This document shows positions 52,800 to 63,489 of a stretch of DNA of 64,000 bases, in pieces. The DNA is taken from positions 516,041 through 580,040 of the forward strand of contig NZ_BAYX01000003.1 in the NCBI RefSeq assembly GCF_000696095.1. Reading direction: 5' to 3'. The DNA is from Rhizobium rhizogenes NBRC 13257 (lineage in GTDB: Bacteria > Pseudomonadota > Alphaproteobacteria > Rhizobiales > Rhizobiaceae). Under the pieces are notes generated by a model, which saw only the letters and a list, made by a program, of their open reading frames with translations, was not told the origin of the DNA and did no database searches. Numbering within the stretch: position 1 is the stretch's first letter; the number at the start of each line of letters is the position of its first letter. Position numbers and translations under genes: made by a program.

Positions 52800-54644
52800 T
52801 CAAGCCGCCCGTCTTGCCCGACGGTCGTCCTGCGCTGTACCTTCGATGCGGAACTGTTGCAGCAGGTTCATCAGAATATCGGCTTCCTCGGCCAATCCGC
52901 GGCTGGCTTGCGTCGTTTCTTCGACCATCGCAGCGTTCTTTTGGGTCATCTGATCCATCGCGTTGACGGTGCCGTTGACTTCTTGCAGGGCGGTCGCCTG
53001 GTCCCGGCTGCCTGTCGCGATGGTCTCAACATGCTTGCTGATCGCGACAATTTCCTGGCTGATGGAGGCAAGCATGCCGCCTGTTTTCTGCACCAGCTCG
53101 GAGCCGGCGGTGACTTCACGGGTCGATTTTTCGATGAGGCCCTTGATCTCGCGGGCTGCCACGGCGGAGCGCTGCGCCAATTCGCGCACTTCCTGTGCGA
53201 CGACGGCAAAGCCCTTGCCCGCGTCTCCGGCGCGGGCGGCCTCGATACCTGCGTTCAGCGCCAGCAGGTTCGTCTGGAACGCGATATCGTCAATCACTTC
53301 AATGATCTGTTCGATTTGTCGGGACGCCTGTTCGATGCGGTTCATGGCGGCGACGGCATCGCCAACGACTGTGTCCGAGCTGTCGGCCGTCTTCTTGGTG
53401 AGCGCTACGGCATTGTTCGCCTCGCGGGCGCGTTCGGCCGAGGAGCGGACCGTGACGGTGATTTCCTCCACGGCGGCGGCAGTCTCTTCCAGATTGGCCG
53501 CCTGCGCCTCCGTGCGTTTGGAAAGTTCGCCGGCCGAGGACCGCATCGCGTTGCTGTTGTGCTGGATTGTCGTCGCGCTGTTGCGGATGCGGGACAGGGT
53601 GTCCTGCAGGCGAACGAGCGAGGCGTTAAAATCGATGCGAAGCTGCTCGAGGCGACCTACGAACGGGGTCTCGATCGTCTGTGATACATCCCCTTGTGCC
53701 AGACGGCCGAGGCCGACTGCGATCTGGTTGACCGCAAATTCGATCTGGTCGTCGAGCGTGCGCTTGTCGGTATCGTTGCGGCTGCGCTCGGCTTCGGCAA
53801 GCGTGCGCTGTTCGGCGGCCTGCGTTTCCAGATCGCGGCGCGCGCGGGCGCTGTCGCGGAAGGCTTCCAGCGCGCGGCCGATCTCGCCGAACTCATTCTT
53901 CTTCTCGACGCAGGGAATGCTGCCACCAAGATTACCGGCGGAAATCGTGTGAACCGTCGTCGTCAAGGCCTGCAGCGGTCTTATCGTACGGCGGATCGCA
54001 AAGAAGGCGAAGAGACCGACGAACGCCATCACGGCACCCCCAGCGGTCAGGACGAGAAGCTGCAGATTGTTCAGCCGCGCGAAATAGACCTCCATCGGAA
54101 TGCCGATGAATAGAATGCCGACATTGGCGCCGGCGGCATTCTTGACGGGGAAATAGCCGGTCATGAAATTGCGGCCGAAAAGCTGGGCCGGACCGTAATA
54201 GGCCTCGCCCCTGGCAAGCACAGGCTGAGCAGGGTGATCGGCGGCAAGCTTTGTGCCGACGGCACGGCTGCCATCCTGCTTCTTCACATTGGTGGATACG
54301 CGAACATAGTCGCTGTCCTGCTTTTCGAAGATCGTTGCCACGCCAGCGATCGACTGCGCTGCCCGGTCGACAAGGTCGTGATCGCTAAAGGCCGGAATTT
54401 TCTCCTCGGTGACGGAGGCAAGCTCCGTATCTTTCAGCGCGATCTTCGCGCCATCGTCGCCAGCAGCGTAAAGGATCGCCATCGCGCGGCTTGCATCCCT
54501 GGCGTCAGCTACCGCGCTGTCCATCACGTCACGGCTGAGGTTGTAGTAGGTCACCGCAACGATTGCGGCCGTGCTGACGGCAAGCAGACCGAGGGTGATC
54601 GCAACGACCTGGCGCACGATGGATGTCGATAGAAAACGCAGCAT
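52800..54644 (-). CDS. Methyl-accepting chemotaxis protein with a Cache-type sensor
   Basis: A 614-residue chemoreceptor. A first helix (about 10-32), a periplasmic Cache-type domain (about 35-185; [20 protein letters not shown] is the family block), a second helix (about 190-212), a HAMP domain (about 213-265) and a long coiled-coil signalling domain follow. The hairpin tip [20 protein letters not shown] near residue 455 binds CheA/CheW. There is no C-terminal CheR/CheB pentapeptide. The Cache type suggests sensing of small organic acids or amino acids, but the ligand is unknown. Confidence 0.9.
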   Translation of the reverse strand: MLRFLSTSIVRQVVAITLGLLAVSTAAIVAVTYYNLSRDVMDSAVADARDASRAMAILYAAGDDGAKIALKDTELASVTEEKIPAFSDHDLVDRAAQSIAGVATIFEKQDSDYVRVSTNVKKQDGSRAVGTKLAADHPAQPVLARGEAYYGPAQLFGRNFMTGYFPVKNAAGANVGILFIGIPMEVYFARLNNLQLLVLTAGGAVMAFVGLFAFFAIRRTIRPLQALTTTVHTISAGNLGGSIPCVEKKNEFGEIGRALEAFRDSARARRDLETQAAEQRTLAEAERSRNDTDKRTLDDQIEFAVNQIAVGLGRLAQGDVSQTIETPFVGRLEQLRIDFNASLVRLQDTLSRIRNSATTIQHNSNAMRSSAGELSKRTEAQAANLEETAAAVEEITVTVRSSAERAREANNAVALTKKTADSSDTVVGDAVAAMNRIEQASRQIEQIIEVIDDIAFQTNLLALNAGIEAARAGDAGKGFAVVAQEVRELAQRSAVAAREIKGLIEKSTREVTAGSELVQKTGGMLASISQEIVAISKHVETIATGSRDQATALQEVNGTVNAMDQMTQKNAAMVEETTQASRGLAEEADILMNLLQQFRIEGTAQDDRRARRAA

Positions 54645-54728
54645 GAATATCTCCGGTGATATAACCGGAACCAGACTAGGCGGAAGTCATTAAGATTCTG
54701 GCCAATGTCCGGAGTTTGGGGCGGCTAT

Positions 54729-55727
54729 TCAAGCACCGCCGGCCTTGCTGTTGATGAAGCTGAAGGCGAGCACGGCGAAGATCAGCACGCCGGTGCCGAC
54801 CTGCTGCCAGTAGAAATTCAGGCCCGTCAGAAGCAGGCCGTTGGCGACGATGCTGAGCAGAAGCACGCCGAGCACGGTTCCCGCGACATTCGGCCGGCCA
54901 AGCGGCGAAAGTGTCGTGCCGATGAAGGTCGCACCGATCGCGTTCAGGAGAAAGGCGTTGCCCGAAAAGGGAATATAGACCGTGACCGTCGCGGTCAGGA
55001 TCAGGCCGGCGATGGCGGCGATGAGGCCGACGAGAATGAAGGTTATGGCGACGTGGCCGCGAAGCCTGATGCCGGAATAGCGCACGACGCTTGGCTGGAT
55101 GCCGATCGACAGCACCACACGGCCGAAGCGGGTGCGGGCAAAGAGCGTGGCTGCGGCCGCGATGATGACGATTGCGATGACCAGCGGCACAGGAATGCCG
55201 GCAATCGCGCCGTGGCCGAGAAACCGGAACGCTTCCGGCACGCCGGTTGGTGGCAGGTAGACCGGATTGCCGCCATTCGTCAGCAGTTGCTGGATGCTGC
55301 GGCCGATGAAGAGCGTGCCGAGGGTCGCGAGGAACGGCGATACGCCGATCCCGGAGATCAGGACGGCATTGAAAGCGCCGACCGCGGCGCCAGCTGCCAG
55401 GCCCGCCAGCACGGCAAGTGCCACCGGTTGGCCGGCAAGCACCAGAGAAACGAAGGCAAAACTCGCGAAATCGACTGCTGTTCCGACCGAAAGATCGATC
55501 CCGCCGGAAGAGACGGCAAAGGTCATGGCGATCGAGACGATGGCAAGCAGCGTGAAGTTGTTGACGAGAATGCTTTGCAGATTGCCTGGCGTCAGGAAGG
55601 TCGGCGTTGCGGCCGAGAAGATCGCGAAGACGAAAAGGAGTGCCAGGATCAGGCCACATCGCGCCAATACGGCGACCGCGCGACGCGGCCATGCCTGCGA
55701 TGGGGCGGCGGAATTCGAAAGCGACAT
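54729..55727 (-). CDS. Ribose-type ABC transporter permease (RbsC family), second of two
   Basis: A 332-residue CUT2 permease with about eight to ten helices. Landmarks are IAMTFAVSSGGIDLSVGTAVDFASF near residues 66-90 and NAIGATFIGTTLSPLGRPNVAGT near 265. It pairs with the permease at 55730, two bases upstream in the operon. Two distinct permeases suggest a heterodimeric pore, as in autoinducer-2 (Lsr) and some polyol importers, rather than the homodimer of ribose systems. Confidence 0.9.
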   Translation of the reverse strand: MSLSNSAAPSQAWPRRAVAVLARCGLILALLFVFAIFSAATPTFLTPGNLQSILVNNFTLLAIVSIAMTFAVSSGGIDLSVGTAVDFASFAFVSLVLAGQPVALAVLAGLAAGAAVGAFNAVLISGIGVSPFLATLGTLFIGRSIQQLLTNGGNPVYLPPTGVPEAFRFLGHGAIAGIPVPLVIAIVIIAAAATLFARTRFGRVVLSIGIQPSVVRYSGIRLRGHVAITFILVGLIAAIAGLILTATVTVYIPFSGNAFLLNAIGATFIGTTLSPLGRPNVAGTVLGVLLLSIVANGLLLTGLNFYWQQVGTGVLIFAVLAFSFINSKAGGA

Positions 55728-55729
55728 GG

Positions 55730-56741
55730 TCAGATCTCCCGCTTGCGCAACAGGGTCGTTGCCGAAACGACGATCAGGATGAGAAGGCCTTGAATGCCGT
55801 TAACCAGCGTGCTCGGCAGATTCAGCAACTGGAACCCGTTGACGAGAAAGCCGACGAGCAGGGTGGAGAGCAAGGCTCCCGCGATTGTCGGAACCAACCG
55901 TCGTGAAAAGACCGAGCCGAGCAGGGCAGCGGCAACGACAGGCAACAGCATTTCGCCGGCGCCGGTGGTGCTGCCGCTGAGATAGGAGACCGAAAGAATG
56001 CCCGCGATGCCGCCGCAAAGGCCGCTGGCGAGGAAGGCGCCGGCAAGCAGGCGCTTGAGCGGCAGGCCGGCGGCACGCGCCGCGTCCGGAAACTCTCCCA
56101 CGGCATAGAGTCTCAGGCCGAGCGGCGTATATTGCACGATCGCTGTCACGATTGCTGTAAAGCCGAGAAGCACATAGGCAAGGACCGGAATGCCGAAGCT
56201 GTCGGATGCCGAGAGCAGCGTCAGCAAATCGGTAGATGCCGGCAGGACAGTATTCTGCGTCAGCACCAGTTCGAGGCCTGCGACGATATTCATCACGGCA
56301 AGCGTGGCGAGCAGCGGCACGATGCCGGCAAGTACGACGGCGGCGGCATTGACGGCACCGATCGCAAGGCCGGTCAGCAGCGTGGCAGTAATTGCCACCG
56401 CGTCGCCATAACCGAGCTGCGTCAGCGTCGCATAGACGGCCGCACTGAGGCCCATATTGGCGGCGAGCGACAGGTCGATGCCACCGGTTACGACATTGGC
56501 GCCGCCGGCAATCAGCACGATGGTCAGCCCGATCGCCAGCACGCCCGAAATGGCGGACTGGCCGAGCACATTGCCGATATTGCCGATGCTGAGGAAATAG
56601 GGCGCCGTCAGCGAGAAGACGATAAGGATCAGGGCAAAGGTGATCAGCGAGCCGAAGCGCAGGGTCGTCGCCGCGATATTGCTGCCTGTCCGACCGGCCG
56701 TTTTCTCGGCCTCAAAGCCGGTGACGGGAGCATATTGAATG

Positions 56742-56752
<11 letters not shown>
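55730..56752 (-). CDS. Ribose-type ABC transporter permease (RbsC family), first of two
   Basis: A 340-residue CUT2 permease. ANVVTGGIDLSLAANMGLSAA near residues 84-104 is the characteristic block, and it ends in a positively charged tail LLRKREI. It overlaps the ATPase gene by 11 bases. It is similar in fold but clearly different in sequence from the partner at 54729. Confidence 0.9.
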
Positions 56753-58292
<1,540 letters not shown>

Positions 58293-58348
58293 TGGGAGGC
58301 TCCGATGGAGGTTTGGCGAGGCGGAAGGTCGCCTCGCCAACGGCTATG

Positions 58349-59356
58349 TCAGCCGATGCCGAGTTTCTTGACGACTTCGGCGACGTTGGCCTTGTTGGCC
58401 AGAAGCGCCGGCACATAGGTCTCGCGCGGCAATGTTTGTCCGGCCAGAAGCTTGGCGACATTGCGAATCGCGGTGCGGCCGATTTCGGCCGGCTGCTGTG
58501 CCGCATCGGCGCCTGCCGGCGAATTCGGATCGGCGACCAGTTGCAGCACCTCCGGGCTTCCATCGACACCATAGGTACGGATTTCAGTGCGGCCGGCGGC
58601 GGCAATGGCCTGCGTGGCGCCAAGCTGCGGAATGTCCCAGGCCGACCAGATCGCCTTGATCGAGCCTTTCTCCGGATATTTGTTCAGCAGTGCCGTGACC
58701 TGGGTGAAAGCGTCCTGGACGGTGTTCGGGATCACGTCGCGCAGTTCCGGCTGGATGATCTTCACCTTCGGGAAATACTTGATGACGTTGACGAGCTGGT
58801 CGTAGCGGATCGCGCAGGGCGTGACGCCGTAAAAGCCGTTGAAGACGAGGATATTGCCTTCGCCGCCGATGTCGGACACGAGCTGGAGGGCCAGATCCTT
58901 GCCGATACCCCAATTGTCGGAGGTCGTGTTGTTGATCGAGTTGGTCGAGCCGACATCCACGGTCAGCACCGGAATGCCGGCATCGCGAGCCTTCTTCAGC
59001 CAGGGATCGATGACGCTGAGCGTGCCAAGGATCTGCACAATGGCATCGGGCTTCTGGGCGATGAGCGTCTGCAACTGCGAGACCAGCTTGCCGTCGTTAC
59101 GGCCGGCATCGACGGCGATCGGCTCGCCGCCAAGGCGTTTAACCTCGGCAATCTGGGCATTATAGGCCTGAAGGTCGAAATAGTGGTCGGTGCCCGTCGC
59201 GCTGATGGCGATGCGCTTGCCTTTCAGCGACAGGCCATCGTCGGCTGCCGCCGCCTGGCTGGCAAAAAGGCCCGCTCCGGCAAAGGTCGCGCCGGTGACG
59301 GCTGCGAGCTTCAGGATCTCCCGGCGGCCAAAGCCGGATCTGTCTTGTTCTGTCAT
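58349..59356 (-). CDS. Ribose-type ABC substrate-binding protein with Tat signal
   Basis: A 335-residue type I periplasmic binding protein, first gene of the CUT2 operon. The N-terminus is a Tat signal, FGRREILKLA, followed by an Ala-rich segment ending near QAAAA. The core has IAISATGTDHYFDLQAYN near residue 48 and DAIVQILGTLSVIDPWLKKA near 105. Tat export is unusual for this class, which mostly uses Sec. GGAGAG precedes the ATG. No regulator is encoded with the operon. Confidence 0.88.
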   Translation of the reverse strand: MTEQDRSGFGRREILKLAAVTGATFAGAGLFASQAAAADDGLSLKGKRIAISATGTDHYFDLQAYNAQIAEVKRLGGEPIAVDAGRNDGKLVSQLQTLIAQKPDAIVQILGTLSVIDPWLKKARDAGIPVLTVDVGSTNSINNTTSDNWGIGKDLALQLVSDIGGEGNILVFNGFYGVTPCAIRYDQLVNVIKYFPKVKIIQPELRDVIPNTVQDAFTQVTALLNKYPEKGSIKAIWSAWDIPQLGATQAIAAAGRTEIRTYGVDGSPEVLQLVADPNSPAGADAAQQPAEIGRTAIRNVAKLLAGQTLPRETYVPALLANKANVAEVVKKLGIG

Positions 59357-59378
59357 GGAATGTTCTCTCCGTGTTTAT

Positions 59379-59407
59379 ACCCCACAAAATATATGGATTT
59401 ATGGGGT
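59379..59407. promoter_or_regulatory. Inverted repeat upstream of the CUT2 operon
   Basis: ACCCCA (59379-59384) and TGGGGT (59402-59407) flank a 17-base AT-rich spacer, 23-50 bases upstream of the binding-protein start. It could be an operator for a regulator encoded elsewhere. The short arms leave room for chance. Confidence 0.3.
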
Positions 59408-59530
59408 TTGAGAGGAACAGCATTCCAAAAGAGCGCGATCGAAAGAAAAGTTCTCTGATCAAAAGCAATGTGGCTGCAATGACAAAATTCCACGCCGCCG
59501 ATTTCTCGAAAGAGGCTAAATGAGCGGGAG

Positions 59531-59809
59531 CTATTCCGGATAAGCCGATGCAACAACCGAAATATGCGAAATTCTCTCCTCGTTGGCGGCACGGATCAAG
59601 GCTTCCCTGACTGCTTCCGGAGGGACGACATCGTGCAAGGCGTCCAGGCAGGTTCTGACTGCCACGACGTATTCTTCACCATCATCGCTCGGCCAATCCG
59701 AGATCAGGGTTACTGCTGCGTCTCGGACCGATTTGATGACCCTGTATTTTTCTCTGCCACGCACGACGAGCCTCAGCGCGGGAAACTGATGCGAAGTGTG
59801 CCATTTCAT
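59531..59809 (-). CDS. DUF982 domain protein
   Basis: A 92-residue protein of the DUF982 family, very common in Rhizobiaceae and often on plasmids. The pattern V-S-VRDAAVTLISDWP followed by YVVAVRTCLDALHDVVPPEAVREALIRAA is characteristic. Function is unknown. There is no signal peptide or membrane segment. GGAGACC lies about 10 bases before the ATG. It stands alone between the CUT2 operon and the shikimate region. Confidence 0.78.
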   Translation of the reverse strand: MKWHTSHQFPALRLVVRGREKYRVIKSVRDAAVTLISDWPSDDGEEYVVAVRTCLDALHDVVPPEAVREALIRAANEERISHISVVASAYPE

Positions 59810-60120
59810 AACGCATGGTCTCCGAATCGTTAGAACATTGGTAACTACGCAAGAACCGTTCCAGGCAAGTCGCTGTACAAGAACGCCTGACAGCAGAGGT
59901 CTACTGGCGAAAAACGGCTAAGCGCACTGCTGAAGATCGGCGGGAAATGGGACCACACGCATGAACGCAGAGACCGAGCTCCGACATCTTTGCCGGAGTG
60001 CAGATGCCGATATGCAGCTTATGGTTAATATTCCTAAATCATATACTACACTTCTTGGTGCGATTAAAGCTCTATTCAACAGGCTGGTCGTAGTGCCCGA
60101 TCAGCGGCCGCAAATGAGTA
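59810..60120. other. Intergenic region of about 310 bp
   Basis: No gene can be supported here. A 58-codon frame at 59961-60137 (begins MNAETELRHLCRSAD, ends inside the TetR palindrome) has no ribosome site and no known relatives; it is listed only so that it is not overlooked. The stretch 60010-60080 is AT-rich compared with the rest of the window. Confidence 0.35.
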
Positions 60121-60149
60121 TTTACAATACGAACTAGTTCGTACATTAT
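60121..60149 (+). promoter_or_regulatory. Promoter with embedded TetR-type palindrome, MFS side
   Basis: TTTACA (60121-60126) and CATTAT (60144-60149) are 17 bases apart. Between them lies the perfect 16-bp palindrome TACGAACTAGTTCGTA (60128-60143). The same 24-base core, which starts ACAATACGAAC, occurs again at 62469-62492. The only nearby regulator is the TetR protein encoded between the two sites, so it very likely binds both and blocks RNA polymerase. Confidence 0.8.
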
Positions 60150-60283
60150 TGTCGCGGGAGCTTGGGAGGAGTTGACGTTTGGCTGGTCGGGCGTTGAGGG
60201 CCGGCGCCATAATTATTCCTTCCATTCGCCGTCGGCTGGTTTGGCGCGACGGTTTATCCAATAGTCCATTGGGAGGAGACGTC

Positions 60284-61621
60284 ATGCAGACATCAACGGG
60301 AATAAGGACACCGAAGCGCGCTGCGCTTGCAAGCTGGCTCGGCAGCGCGGTGGAATATTACGACTTTTTTGTTTACGGCACCGCGGCTGCTCTGATCTTT
60401 CCGAAGATCTTCTTTTCATCTGCGGATCCGCAAGCCGCCGCCATGGCGTCGTTCGCGACCTTCGGCGTTGCCTATATCACGCGTCCGCTCGGCGCGGTTG
60501 TTCTCGGTCACATCGGTGACAAGTTCGGCCGCAAGAAGGTTCTGACCTTCACCCTGCTGCTGATGGGCTTTTCCACCTTCCTCATCGGGTGTTTGCCGAC
60601 TTACGACCATGTCGGCGTTCTCGCTCCTATCCTCCTCGTCATCGCACGATTGCTGCAGGGGATTTCGGCTGCCGGAGAGCAGGCAGGCGCGAACTCGATG
60701 ACGCTCGAACACGCGCCAGAGCATCGGCGGGCATTTTTCACCAGCTTTACTCTCAGCGGCACGCAAACCGGCCTCATCCTTGCGACCTTGGTGTTCATAC
60801 CGATCTCCAGGTTGTCGGAGGAAGACCTTCTGGCGTGGGGGTGGCGCATCCCGTTCTTTCTGAGTGTCATCGTCGTCTTCGTCGGGTTCTGGGTGCGCAG
60901 GACGCTTGCGGAAACGCCCGTTTTCGTCGAGGAATCCAAGAAGGGTGAAGTTGAAGGCGTGCCGCTGATAACGCTGTTCAGCAACTACTGGACGGACGTC
61001 GTTCGTATCGTCTTCGCGGCGCTGATCTCTGTCGTCAGCACGATCTTCAGCGTCTTCACGCTGTCCTATGCGGTCAACACCATGCATATCGATCGCTCGC
61101 TGATGCTGACGGTCCTCGTCCTTGCGAATGTTGCCGCGCTGGTGGCAATCCCGCTCTGGGCGGTGTTGGCGGACCGGATCGGCCGCAAGCCGGTCTTCAT
61201 CTTCGGTGCCCTCGGCTGCGCCGTTCTCATCTGGCCTTACATTTGGGCGATCAGCCAGGGCGACCTGACGCTGATCTTCGTCCTCGGTATCCTGCTGTCT
61301 GGCATCGTCTATAGCGCCTCGAACGGCGTATGGCCGGCACTCTACGGCGAAATGTTCGATACGCGCGTGCGTCTGTCGGGTATGGCGATCGGCACGCAGA
61401 TCGGCTTCGCTCTTGGCGGCTTCGCGCCGACCATCAGTGCTGCCCTGCTGGGCACCGGCCCGACCGGCTGGATGCCGGTTGCAGCCTTCACCTCCATCAC
61501 GGCGGTGATCGCGGCGATTTCCGCCGCCACGGCATCGGAAACCTTCAAGATCCCGATGGCGCAGCTTGGCAGGCAGAAGAACCAGGTCTTGCAGGCGCCG
61601 GCGGGCAAGCAATCCATCTGA
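60284..61621 (+). CDS. MFS transporter, metabolite:H+ symporter family (shikimate-permease-like)
   Basis: A 445-residue inner-membrane carrier with 12 predicted helices. The family start is LASWLGSAVEYYDFFVYGTAAAL (about residues 15-37), and GHIGDKFGRKKVL (about 76-88) and LADRIGRKPV are the two loop motifs. GGGAGGAG 5-6 bases before the ATG supports 60284. ShiA, proline/betaine and dicarboxylate carriers are in this family. The neighbouring shikimate dehydrogenase homologue under the same operator points to shikimate, quinate or a related acid as cargo. Confidence 0.9.
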   Translation: MQTSTGIRTPKRAALASWLGSAVEYYDFFVYGTAAALIFPKIFFSSADPQAAAMASFATFGVAYITRPLGAVVLGHIGDKFGRKKVLTFTLLLMGFSTFLIGCLPTYDHVGVLAPILLVIARLLQGISAAGEQAGANSMTLEHAPEHRRAFFTSFTLSGTQTGLILATLVFIPISRLSEEDLLAWGWRIPFFLSVIVVFVGFWVRRTLAETPVFVEESKKGEVEGVPLITLFSNYWTDVVRIVFAALISVVSTIFSVFTLSYAVNTMHIDRSLMLTVLVLANVAALVAIPLWAVLADRIGRKPVFIFGALGCAVLIWPYIWAISQGDLTLIFVLGILLSGIVYSASNGVWPALYGEMFDTRVRLSGMAIGTQIGFALGGFAPTISAALLGTGPTGWMPVAAFTSITAVIAAISAATASETFKIPMAQLGRQKNQVLQAPAGKQSI

Positions 61622-61634
61622 CGACAGAACTACC

Positions 61635-61663
61635 GGCGCCGTTATCATCGTGATGACGGCGCC
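61635..61663 (+). terminator. Hairpin after the MFS gene
   Basis: GGCGCCGT and ACGGCGCC, extended inward by a G-U pair and ATCA/TGAT, give a 13-bp stem with a 3-base loop. It lies 13 bases after the stop. A T-run is missing, so it may be a processing or Rho-assisted site, but it separates the MFS transcript from the regulator gene, which has its own promoter. Confidence 0.55.
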
Positions 61664-61681
61664 AGCTCGGGCACGCCTTAT

Positions 61682-61723
61682 TTGACTGGTTGCCAATGGT
61701 GGGGATACTCGTGTGAACGGTTC
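61682..61723 (+). promoter_or_regulatory. Promoter of the TetR gene with a weak operator-like site
   Basis: TTGACT (61682-61687) and GATACT (61704-61709) are 16 bases apart. Just downstream GAAC-G-GTTC (61715-61723) resembles the core GAAC-TA-GTTC of the two strong operators but with one base less spacing. This could allow weak autoregulation. Confidence 0.45.
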
Positions 61724-61750
61724 GATTCCACCTCTTGAGGCGAGTTCAGC

Positions 61751-62419
61751 ATGCGCAAGACCCAATCGGTGAAAATTGAAAGCCGATCGAGAAAGAACGA
61801 TCCTGATGCCACCAAGGAAAACATTCTTCGCATAGCGTCTGAAGAGTTCGTTGCCTCGGGATTCGCGGGCGCACGCGTCGACGAGATCGCTGAGCGCACG
61901 AAAACCTCGAAGCGAATGATCTACTATTATTTCGGCGGTAAGGAGGGGCTCTACCTTGCCGTGCTGGAGCAGGCCTATACTAAGATCCGCAGCCTGGAAG
62001 GCGCGCTTGATCTGCAGAGCATGCCACCCGTGCAGGCGATGCGGAAATTGATCGAAAGCACCTTCGACCATGACGATCAGAACCCTGATTTTGTCAGGCT
62101 CGTCAGCGTCGAAAACATCCATCGCGCCGAGAATATGAAACGCTCGAGCGTTCTGTCCGAGATGAACATCGTCGTCATCGACATCATCTCCGATATCTTG
62201 CGGCGCGGCTATGAGGACGGCAGCTTCCTGCGGAAGGTCGATCCCATTGATCTCCATATGATGATCAGCGCCCAATGCTTCTTTCGCGTTTCGAACCGCT
62301 ATACATTCGGCGCTATTTTCAATCGCGATCTCTCCGAGAATGACACAAAAAAGCGCCATAAATCAATGATTTGCGATGCCATCATTGCTTTTCTCAAAGC
62401 GCCCGGAACAGGCGGGTAA
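61751..62419 (+). CDS. TetR-family transcriptional repressor
   Basis: A 222-residue regulator with a TetR DNA-binding domain at about 22-70 (ILRIASEEFVASGFAGARV, then IAERTKTSKRMIYYYF) and an all-helical ligand domain with the SVENIHRAENMKR region. TetR_C-type members of this group often control aromatic or hydroaromatic catabolism. GAGGCGAG precedes the ATG. It lies between the permease and the dehydrogenase genes, each of which has an identical palindrome in its promoter. The inducer may be shikimate, quinate or dehydroshikimate. Confidence 0.9.
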   Translation: MRKTQSVKIESRSRKNDPDATKENILRIASEEFVASGFAGARVDEIAERTKTSKRMIYYYFGGKEGLYLAVLEQAYTKIRSLEGALDLQSMPPVQAMRKLIESTFDHDDQNPDFVRLVSVENIHRAENMKRSSVLSEMNIVVIDIISDILRRGYEDGSFLRKVDPIDLHMMISAQCFFRVSNRYTFGAIFNRDLSENDTKKRHKSMICDAIIAFLKAPGTGG

Positions 62420-62465
62420 GACGTCTTTTCTCCTTGGTCATTCACTCACTTTGATGTGTCCTGCA

Positions 62466-62494
62466 TTGACAATACGAACTAGTTCGTACATTTT
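62466..62494 (+). promoter_or_regulatory. Promoter with embedded TetR-type palindrome, dehydrogenase side
   Basis: TTGACA (62466-62471) and CATTTT (62489-62494) are 17 bases apart, with TACGAACTAGTTCGTA (62473-62488) between them. The palindrome and its flanks match the site at 60121-60149, with the same phase to the -35 and -10 boxes. Binding here would exclude RNA polymerase. Confidence 0.8.
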
Positions 62495-62542
62495 TTGTCA
62501 TCATCTTGTTGATGATGCCTGGGAGAGCGTAGGAGGATAGTT

Positions 62543-63412
62543 GTGTCGGAAGTATTGATCGCACCGCAGGTGCTGCGTGTTGGCCTTATTGGAGCGGGTA
62601 TCGGCGGGTCGCTTTCGCCGGCCATGCATATGCAGGAAGGCGCGCGTCTCGGGCTGGACTATAGCTACGACCTTATCGACCTGCAGGAACTCGGCTGCAC
62701 AGTATCCGACCTCCCCAGGCTCATCGAGGACGCCGAGAAGAACGGCTTTGCCGGGCTCAATATTACGCACCCCTGCAAGCAGGCCGCCGTGACGCTCGTG
62801 GACGAATTGTCCGCGGATGCCGCCGTGCTTCGCTCTATCAATACGATCGTCTTTCGCAACGGGCGCCGCTTCGGACACAATACCGACTGGTGGGGCTTTG
62901 CCGAGAGCTTCCGGCGCGGCCTGTCGGACGCCTCTCTCGATCGAGTCGTTCAGCTCGGCGCGGGTGGGGCAGGCGTTGCCGTCGCGCATGCCGTTGCCGG
63001 CATGGGCGCGAAGTCCATCGAGATCTATGATCTTGATCAGGCAAAGGTGAGCGCGCTGATCTTTCAAATTCAATCGGCGCACCCGCATTGCGTCTTTGTC
63101 GCCGGCAAGGATCTGCCCGCCGCGGTGCGGGAGGCGACAGGGCTGGTTCACGCCACCCCGACCGGCATGCTGGGTCATCCCGGATTGCCGCTCGACGAAG
63201 CGCTGATCGATCCCCGATTCTGGGTCGCCGATATCGTCTATTTCCCGCTTGAGACGGAGCTCGTCAGGGCCGCCAAAAGCAAGGCGTGTCGGGTATTGGA
63301 CGGCGGCGGCATGGCTGTTTTCCAGGCCGTCGGCGCCTTTGAACTGTTCACCGGCCGCCAAGCGGATTCGAGCCGCATGATCGCGCATTTCAAATCGCTG
63401 CAAGCGCGGTAG
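62543..63412 (+). CDS. Shikimate/quinate dehydrogenase family protein
   Basis: A 289-residue oxidoreductase of the AroE superfamily. The substrate-binding SLSP (23-26), catalytic-type K79 (LNITHPCK) and D115 (NTDWWGF) are present, and QLGAGGAGVAVAHA near 135 is the nucleotide-binding loop. Control by a TetR operator with a permease points to catabolism rather than aromatic amino-acid synthesis; NAD-linked quinate/shikimate dehydrogenases are the model. A GTG start follows AGGAGG by 6 bases. Whether it prefers NAD or NADP cannot be read with certainty. Confidence 0.87.
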   Translation: MSEVLIAPQVLRVGLIGAGIGGSLSPAMHMQEGARLGLDYSYDLIDLQELGCTVSDLPRLIEDAEKNGFAGLNITHPCKQAAVTLVDELSADAAVLRSINTIVFRNGRRFGHNTDWWGFAESFRRGLSDASLDRVVQLGAGGAGVAVAHAVAGMGAKSIEIYDLDQAKVSALIFQIQSAHPHCVFVAGKDLPAAVREATGLVHATPTGMLGHPGLPLDEALIDPRFWVADIVYFPLETELVRAAKSKACRVLDGGGMAVFQAVGAFELFTGRQADSSRMIAHFKSLQAR

Positions 63413-63446
63413 CCTGCCGGCACCTAAGCCGCATATCTACTCAGCA

Positions 63447-63472
63447 GCAGATGGCAAGCTCCCGCCATCTGC
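63447..63472 (+). terminator. Hairpin after the dehydrogenase gene
   Basis: GCAGATGGC (63447-63455) and GCCATCTGC (63464-63472) form a perfect 9-bp stem with an 8-base loop, 35 bases after the stop. No T-run follows. It probably ends or stabilises the dehydrogenase transcript. Confidence 0.5.
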
Positions 63473-63489
63473 GTGACGGAATATGCTCA

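Noticed and set aside
59961..60137. A 58-codon plus-strand frame upstream of the MFS gene
   Set aside because: It has no ribosome site and no recognisable family, and it ends inside the TetR palindrome. It was kept only as a remark in the gap entry.
60416..62359. A minus-strand open frame of about 650 codons across the MFS and TetR genes
   Set aside because: It runs through two genes and the hairpin between them, and its translation is low-complexity and unlike any family.
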